Shown: one piece after another, positions 58,242-64,000 of the stretch
How positions within the stretch are numbered: the stretch's first letter is position 1
Layout of the letters: the number at the start of each line of letters is the position of its first letter
Source: Seriola aureovittata
Lineage: Eukaryota; Chordata; Actinopteri; Carangiformes; Carangidae
Reading direction: 5' to 3'
NCBI RefSeq assembly: GCF_021018895.1
Contig: NC_079376.1
Span: 26,343,001 to 26,407,000 of the forward strand
DNA length: 64,000 bases
Notes under the pieces: model-generated
Told to the model about the DNA's origin: nothing
The model's database searches: none
Seen by the model: the letters and a program-made list of their open reading frames with translations, nothing else
Position numbers and translations under genes: made by a program

Positions 58242-59219
58242 TCTAAATCAGAAGATAATATGGAATAAAACCTAAAATCTAAGATAAAATATATTTCCTA
58301 AAATGTGTGTTTTACTTATTTTACTTATGAGTATGTTAACACAGCTTTGGTGTCCCAGGCCAGACTGACACCCCAGAGGGGAACCATCTTTTCATTGTAA
58401 CAGTTATAATAATTATATAATTATACTTATATATTTCCCCAGCCTACTCAGGCTAGATTATTATTGGGGCCCACTCAGGCCTGTTTGATTGCTTGCTTTG
58501 CCCTGATTAGTTGCACCTGCTCCAAATTACCCTTGCCTTCCTGGTGTATTTAGTCCCTGTGTTTTCTCTCACCCTGTCAGTTGGTGTGTTTAGTTTCCCT
58601 TGTGGTTCCTCATGTTTCTGTCACTGCTCCCAGTATTTCTGTAGTTTGAAATTTTTTGACTTTTTCCCATGTTTCTAGCTGCTTCTTACTGGATATTTTG
58701 TCTGTATAGTGGGCATCCTTGGCCTGGCTTCAGTCACAGGCTATTTAAGAGTTCTTAAAATGTAAGGCTTATGGACTGAACACGCTGCTCCTCCTCTATA
58801 CCAGCAAACTATGAAACTGATAGGAAACATACGCAAAAACATCCTTCTTTCAGTAACAGACCATCTATCAGCACATTGTCACACAGTATGACCAGCTAAA
58901 ATGGTCATTCCAGACAGGCCAGGAATTTCATCATATTAGAGGCAAGGACTTTTAGCCATTAGTTACACAAAAATTTTTAGGGCATAAAGGCCATTGAGTG
59001 ATTTAATGCCTACAAATAAATAACTTGACTCTCTGATAACAAAAAAACAAGAAAATAACAGAAATGACACGAAAATCATACATTTTTAATTTTTCACTTT
59101 TCATTCACTTGCCACTTGCTTTTCACTTGTCTGTTTGTATGTTTTCTTAAGTTGCAGTGCATTGAGCTCTCAGGGCTGTACAATTAACCATACAATGTGT
59201 GAACCCTGGACTCTCTGTC

Positions 59220-59245
59220 ACACACACACACGCACGCACGCACGC

Positions 59246-59281
<36 letters not shown>
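59220..59281. repeat. (CA)n/(CACG)n microsatellite
   Basis: CA repeat with a CGCACGCACGCACG centre. Confidence 0.95.
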
Positions 59282-59283
<2 letters not shown>

Positions 59284-59459
59284 GAGTTCCTCTCTGTCCG
59301 TCTTTAGATACAGAATCCTAGATTATTAGCCACATTCCAAACTTGACTAGAAACCAGAACTTTTCTATTTTCAAACACATCTGAGATGATGTAAAACCGT
59401 CCAAGCTTTCTGTCGCCTGTTTAGTCATCAGTAATAAGTATTAATCAGCAGATGTTTTT

Positions 59460-59700
59460 ATTATGCCTCCGTGCCAACAACAGAGCATATTGTTTTCAGG
59501 TCATCTGTCCATCCCATTCTCGAGTACACATCTCAATAACACCTTGACAGAACATCTTCAAATTTGGCCTCCTTCAGGCATAATGTCCATTTGGACTCAA
59601 GGATAAAATAATTATATTTTAGTGGTCAAAAGTCAAAGGTCACAGTGAACCAGTGGTGCATGCATCAAGTCACCTTCACTGGGGGGATACAAAGGTCACC
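59460..59700 (+). repeat. common fish repeat (TTTGGACTCAAGGAT type)
   Basis: CATCTTCAAATTTGGCCTCC, GTCCATTTGGACTCAAGGAT and GTGGTCAAAAGTCAAAGGTC belong to a widely dispersed teleost repeat; class not resolved. An inverse copy is at 57000-57320. Confidence 0.55.
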
Positions 59701-59789
59701 AACGTCCTACTTTGGCAATAAAATAGTAATTTATGCATAGGGCTTTCAAATACTCTCAAGCTTCTTGGACTCTGATAGTTGCTGCTATT

Positions 59790-60290
59790 TATTATCAATA
59801 TTAGGGGTCCAAGCTCAAGTGAGCTCTGTGCCACACATGTAAAGTGGCTCCCAGAAACAGCTATGCTGGGAACCCTATTGTAATCGCTTCGATTTTTAGG
59901 GGTCCAAGCAGCTGATGCTGCAAAATCACAAAAATTGTCAGCTGGGTTACATTGACCTCAAGGTGGCACTGTAATAATAAAGTTTATGTTTTTACATTTA
60001 CCTTGAAAGCTGCTTGGACTCCGATGATTACCACTTTGTCTATGTTAGGGAGATTTGTATCATTAGGGATCCAAGTCCAAGTTTGACCCTTGGCAAACAC
60101 TCCAATGTTGGGGGAATGTTTTCCGGTCTCTGTGCTGCTCTCAGGCTGAGAATTCTTTCATGCCTGTGGACCTGCAAGTGTGACTTGCATCACCTCAACG
60201 AGCCACCAGGTGTGAATGCCTTGGGAGACTTGGACCTGGTTGATACCTGCTTGCAGGTCTAGTTTTTATTATGTGCCTGCAATGCAATAG
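59790..60290 (+). repeat. unclassified repeat with GGGGTCCAAGC units
   Basis: (T/A)AGGGGTCCAAGC and TTAGGGATCCAAGTCCAAG recur at 59806, 59898 and 60064, together with CTTGGACTC(C/T)GAT(A/G) at 59763 and 60010. The 82-codon frame at 60014-60262 lies in this repeat and has no recognised similarity. Confidence 0.55.
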
Positions 60291-61330
60291 CATTGAAGGC
60301 ATATACTAGAAAATTCCTGAAGAAATTTTGAATGTGCCTGCTGCTTGGTGTGTATCCATCACACGTTTCAATCTCTACAGAGGATGTTACTTTGAGTTTC
60401 ATTCATGCTGTAGACAATTATCATAACTCTGACCTCAGTCACTGCAGGAATCCCTCAAAAAGCTTGTTGAAACTGCGAGGACTGGCTAAAGTGACCTCAC
60501 AATGATGGTTTCGAACCTCAATTTGTCCCCACAACCATAACAAGACATGTATAGACGCATGTACATGCCCTAAAAGAAGTTGATCTGCAATAAAGCTACT
60601 GCGATTTCTCCTGCTAGAACGGAACAACATGGACAACAGTAAAAATGAGTCAGTCTAATCAGCCAATCACAGTCAGTTGTGAGAAAGTTTGTGCAGCAAC
60701 TGCACTTGTGCACTTTTTTATGTCTGTCATTGTGCAGGTGTGTATTGTTGTGTGTGGCAGTAGAGCTGTCTACCATAGAGCCTCCAAAAAGCTTGTGTTT
60801 CCAGGTTGAGACACAGTTAATATCCATAAGGTGGAGATGGTGTTTGTGTGTCTGTCAATGTATGTGTGTGCATGGTGTTAGGAACTAACTGCCAAAGCTT
60901 AACATTCAAAAAGCCCTTTGAAGTTGTCTGGAAGGGCCAAAATGACCTCAAAGTAATGATTTTTAACAAAAATTGTCCTCACAATCATAGAGAGACATGT
61001 ACACACGGAAAAAAACCACACAGCAACACACACACACACAAGTACACGCACACACAACGTGTTGGTTTACCTTAAAGTTGCTCTCATACCTGAGTTAAAA
61101 GGCTAAGAGTTAATGAGTCTAATTAGTCAATCAGAATCAACTTTGTCCATTTCTGCCCAGTAATTGTCGGTAGCACCTGCTTAGACACTGGTTGCAAGGG
61201 TGACAGTGGCCAACGGGGGGGAGGAGGCACACACACTCCCCTCTGTCTCCCTAGGCAGATAACAGCTTTTACGATGAAACGTGTTTGAAAATGGGATGAA
61301 GAGATTGATATCTTATATGTTTACCTACAG
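60290..61330 (+). repeat. unclassified long repeat, plus-strand copy
   Basis: It carries the same blocks as 62020-62810 and the inverse copies at 47850-49745: TTTTGAATGTGCCTGCTGCT, TTGGTGTGTATCCATCACAC, CTGACCTCAGTCACTG, TTTGTCCCCACAACCATAAC, GACATGTA, CATGCCCTAA, AGAAGTTGATCTGCAATAAA. It has no long open frame. Confidence 0.75.
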
Positions 61331-61389
61331 TTTATGGTTAAGGTTTTATTGCAGTTTAAAAAAGGGTAAGAGCTTCAGAGCTCAGTTTA

Positions 61390-62015
61390 ACATGGGCATC
61401 TATGGGAGCTTTGGACAGCCCTCTCTGCACTTTGGGAGGATTTCCTCAAAAACCATAAAAGATATCAGAATGAGACCAAAACTGGGTGATACAGGACAAA
61501 AATCTCTGCTCTCTAATCTCAGTTTTGATAGAAAAATTGTATATGAAGGTTGGAAAATGGGGGATTTAAAAGAGTTTGTCTGATTTTTTTGAGGAAGATT
61601 TTCAGGGATGACAGTTAGAGTGCACAGGATGTCATCCACTCTAGCTCTGAACATTCTGTGCAAAACTGTCTAAAAATTAAATAAAATGTAAACTGCGATT
61701 TTGTAAAAACCGTAATGATTGAACCCAAAAGAGTCTCAAGTCTTGTGACCTTTTTAACGTTTCAACCATTTTCCTACGTTGAAGTATGATGTAGCATTAG
61801 AGCTCCAAAGAGGGGTTGGTTTGGTCGTTTTCATGACGTCCCCCCATTCATTCACTATGGGAATTTTTCTGCATTTTATTGGCATTTACGTTGCCATGGT
61901 TACTCAAATCGCTAAAAAAAAGTCATAGCACACTATAACCAATCAATATTGTCTCGGTTTTTGTCAAAGCTGCAGGACTAGTTATGCGCCGAAATTTCGA
62001 TATGGAAGATGAGTA
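61390..62015 (+). repeat. unclassified fish repeat (CTATGGGA type)
   Basis: AACATGGGCATCTATGGGAG, CACTATGGGAATTTTTCTGC and ACGTTGCCATGGTTACTCAA are phrases seen in dispersed non-coding fish repeats. The 100-codon frame at 61281-61583 has no recognised similarity and is not called a gene. Confidence 0.4.
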
Positions 62016-62019
62016 AGTC

Positions 62020-62544
62020 GAACTAGAAAATGTCTGGACAAATTTTGAATGTGCCTGCTGCTTGGTGTGTGTACGTCACTCCTCGTTTCAGGCTGTACAA
62101 AAGACGTTACTTTCAGTTTAATTCATCTTGTAGAGACTTATCCTGACACTGACCTCAGTCACTGAAGGTGAAGCCTTTTGAAGCTGTCACGACTGGCCAA
62201 AATTACCTCACACTGATGGTTTCAAACCCAAATTTGTCCCCACAACCATAGCAAGACATGTATACACACATGTACATGCCCTAACAGAAGTTGATCTGCA
62301 ATAAAGCTATACCACTATATCCCCATATAGACGATAGCTTCTAAGATTGAACTTTTATGACCTACCTTACCTTTATCTTTTAGAGACTCTCTCTGAAAGT
62401 GTCTGTGCTTCTGTGTTTGGCAGTATGAATTGCATAAGGTTTTGTACAACAGAGCCAATAATTCCCTGTTGCCATGTTGAGACTTTTATTTTGAACGTTA
62501 ATTCGTGCAGATGATGTTTTTTATGTTTTTGACAAAATATATAC

Positions 62545-62594
<50 letters not shown>

Positions 62595-62810
62595 TTGTGT
62601 GTAGAGCTGCCCAACAGAACCTCCAGTAAGTTCTTTTTTACCTGATTGAGACAATTATTTTGAAGATGAATATCAAAAAAGTAAGATGGTGTTTCTGTGT
62701 GTCTGTCAATGTGCATGTGTGTATTGTTGTGAGTGGCTGTAGCTCTACCATAGAGCCTCCAAAGAGCTTGTGTTACCAGGTTGAGACACTGAAATATCAT
62801 GAGAAATGTC
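62020..62810 (+). repeat. unclassified long repeat, second plus-strand copy
   Basis: It has the same block order as 60290-61330, for example AATTTTGAATGTGCCTGCTG, CTTGGTGTGTGTACGTCACT, TTTGTCCCCACAACCATAGC, CAGAAGTTGATCTGCAATAAAG. A TG microsatellite and a second, later segment (CTACCATAGAGCCTCCAAA...GTGTTACCAGGTTGAGACA) follow. Confidence 0.75.
62549..62592. repeat. (TG)n microsatellite
   Basis: An uninterrupted TG run inside the long unclassified repeat. Confidence 0.96.
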
Positions 62811-64000
62811 TACTCTGTGGCTAACAAGTGTGATGAACTGGAGGAACTTGTGAAGAACCAACCATATCGTGAAATGGTTGGTTTGTGTTTCACGGAGACC
62901 TCCAAGACTCCCGACCGTTGTGGGGATTTACCCGGCTTCACTGCAGTACGAGCGGACCGAGACGCTAGAGCAAGTGGAAAGAATAAAGGTGAAGGACTGG
63001 TTCTGCTTGTGAACAACAGATGGTGCAACCCCAGTCGCATCACAATGAAGTAAAAAATCTGCTGTCAGGATATTGATCTGTTGGCAGTTGGTATTAGACC
63101 GTACTATGTACTGAGGGAGTTCTCACACATCGTCACCATTGTTGTTTACATTCAACCACAAGCAGAGACTGCAGTCACGTGTAATGTCATCCACAAGACT
63201 GTTGCGAGAGTACAGACCAGGCACCCTGATGCATTCATTGCAGTATTGGGGGATTTTAAGCATGTCACTCTCACCTATCACCTGTCTGGCTTCACTCAGT
63301 AAATTGAGTGTCCCACAAGGGAAAATAAGACCCTGGATCCGTTGTATGCAAATGTGAAGGAGGCTTACACTGCTTCAGCGTTACCACCACTTGGCAGATC
63401 AGATCATAATCTGTTTTTTTTTTCAACCTTCTTACAAGCCCTGTGTACTGAGACAGGCTACAACCACCCATTAATTCAGGAACTGGACCCTGGAAGCAAG
63501 TGAGTATCTAAAACACTGTTTTGAGTGCACAGATTAGAATGTACTGTTGGAGTCACCTGAAAATGATAATAGCAAGGACCCTGACCTTGATAGAATGGTT
63601 GAAAGTACCACAGAATATATTAACTTCTGTATGGACACTGTAATACCAGCAAGGACTGTACACTGCTTTCCAAACAACAAACGCCTGGATCACCAGTAAC
63701 ATCAAGACCCTCCTCAACCAGAAAAAGGAGGCCTTCAGGGATGGAGACAGGGAGGAGCTCAGGTGTGTGAGACATTAGCTGAAGAGGAGATTAAAGCAGG
63801 CGAAGGAGGACTACAAAAATAAAGTGGAGAGGAAGCTGCAGCACAACACCAGAGAGGTGTGGAAGAGGATGAGGACCATCACTGGCTATAAAGAGAAGAA
63901 CAGCCAGGCAACATCGGGTGATGTGGACAAGGCCAATGACTTCAGTGAGTTCAACCTGTTCTACAAGAGGTTTGACACAGCTTCACCTGTTCTCTCTCCC
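62799..64000 (+). pseudogene. jockey-superfamily LINE, endonuclease part, cut by window edge
   Basis: The plus strand reads MRNVYSVANKCDELEELV, VGLCFTETSKTPD, AVRADRDARASGKNKGEGLV with VNNRWCNPSRIT, the N terminus of an apurinic-type endonuclease. It continues with DIDLLAVGIRPYY, AVLGDFKHVTLT, CPTRENKTLDPLYANVKEAY and LPPLGRSDHNLF. The SDH motif is present, but the conserved GDFN has become GDFK. A linker (TVIPARTVHCFPNNK) and the helical pre-RT region (EEELKRRLKQAKEDY-like) follow in other frames to the edge. Stops occur at about 63052 and 63300. The clade (CR1, L2 or Rex1-like) is not certain. Confidence 0.8.

Larger units (their letters stand above)
34880..64000 (-). other. nrxn3: 5' nrxn3 intron, continues beyond window
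   Basis: No LNS1, EGF1 or splice-site-1 microexon similarity was recognised from 34880 to the right edge, so this is treated as one long intron. It contains the CACTA element (36044-44890), retroelement and repeat fragments at 45-63 kb and a LINE at the edge. The segment 34900-36040 has no recognised element. Confidence 0.7.

Noticed and set aside
1..64000. CRISPR arrays, bacterial operons, phage or riboswitches
   Set aside because: No spaced direct-repeat array or dense prokaryotic-type coding exists; spliced exons, microsatellites and vertebrate transposons show animal nuclear DNA.

Overview
The window is a piece of a teleost (ray-finned fish, probably percomorph-type) nuclear genome. Its only host gene is a neurexin, best matched by neurexin-3 (nrxn3; the a/b fish paralogue cannot be told apart here), read on the minus strand. 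Six coding exons can be placed by protein similarity, canonical splice sites and matching phases: 34578-34879 (start of LNS2), 31123-31167 (a 45-nt alternative microexon at splice site 2), 28223-28384 (rest of LNS2), 4632-4925 (end of LNS2 and start of LNS3), 3902-4049 (LNS3) and 2102-2485 (end of LNS3 plus EGF-like 2). All other sequence is intron. The transcript continues past both ends: LNS1, EGF1 and the splice-site-1 exons lie beyond 64000, and LNS4 onward lies before base 1.

The introns are packed with transposable elements. Introns between 2.1 and 34.6 kb hold a 344-bp hAT MITE with a target duplication (2730-3073), Tc1/mariner relics (8880-9095, 19525-20530, 23630-23850, 24880-24960), a decayed Ty3/gypsy element whose integrase lies upstream of reverse transcriptase (11700-15690, Gmr1-like order), a hAT relic with a BED-finger reading frame (22853-23360), a PIF/Harbinger-like element with 16-bp TIRs and a Myb/SANT-like ORF (26545-27422), a tRNA-derived SINE (29550-29734), an L1 reverse-transcriptase relic (32560-33440) and a mariner-type MITE (33586-34056).

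The most notable object is at 36044-44890, in the intron upstream of the LNS2 exon: an 8.85-kb EnSpm/CACTA-type DNA transposon. Its ends carry CACT(A/G)TAAACCCGAAT inverted repeats matching at 15 of 16 bases. It carries two plus-strand genes. The first is a decayed transposase of about 880 codons with N-terminal C2H2 fingers, interrupted by a nested 652-bp insertion whose removal restores the frame. The second is an intron-containing gene resembling the fish SAMD3-like protein family. Both carry stops, so this copy is dead, but the two-gene layout suggests that SAMD3-like proteins travel as the second gene of a fish CACTA lineage.

From 45 to 64 kb there is no recognised exon. This stretch holds an LTR-like block, SINE and L2-type repeats (one containing four TTAGGG units), another L1 relic, at least three copies of one unclassified long repeat, many CA/TG microsatellites, and the 5' part of a jockey-superfamily LINE that runs off the right edge.
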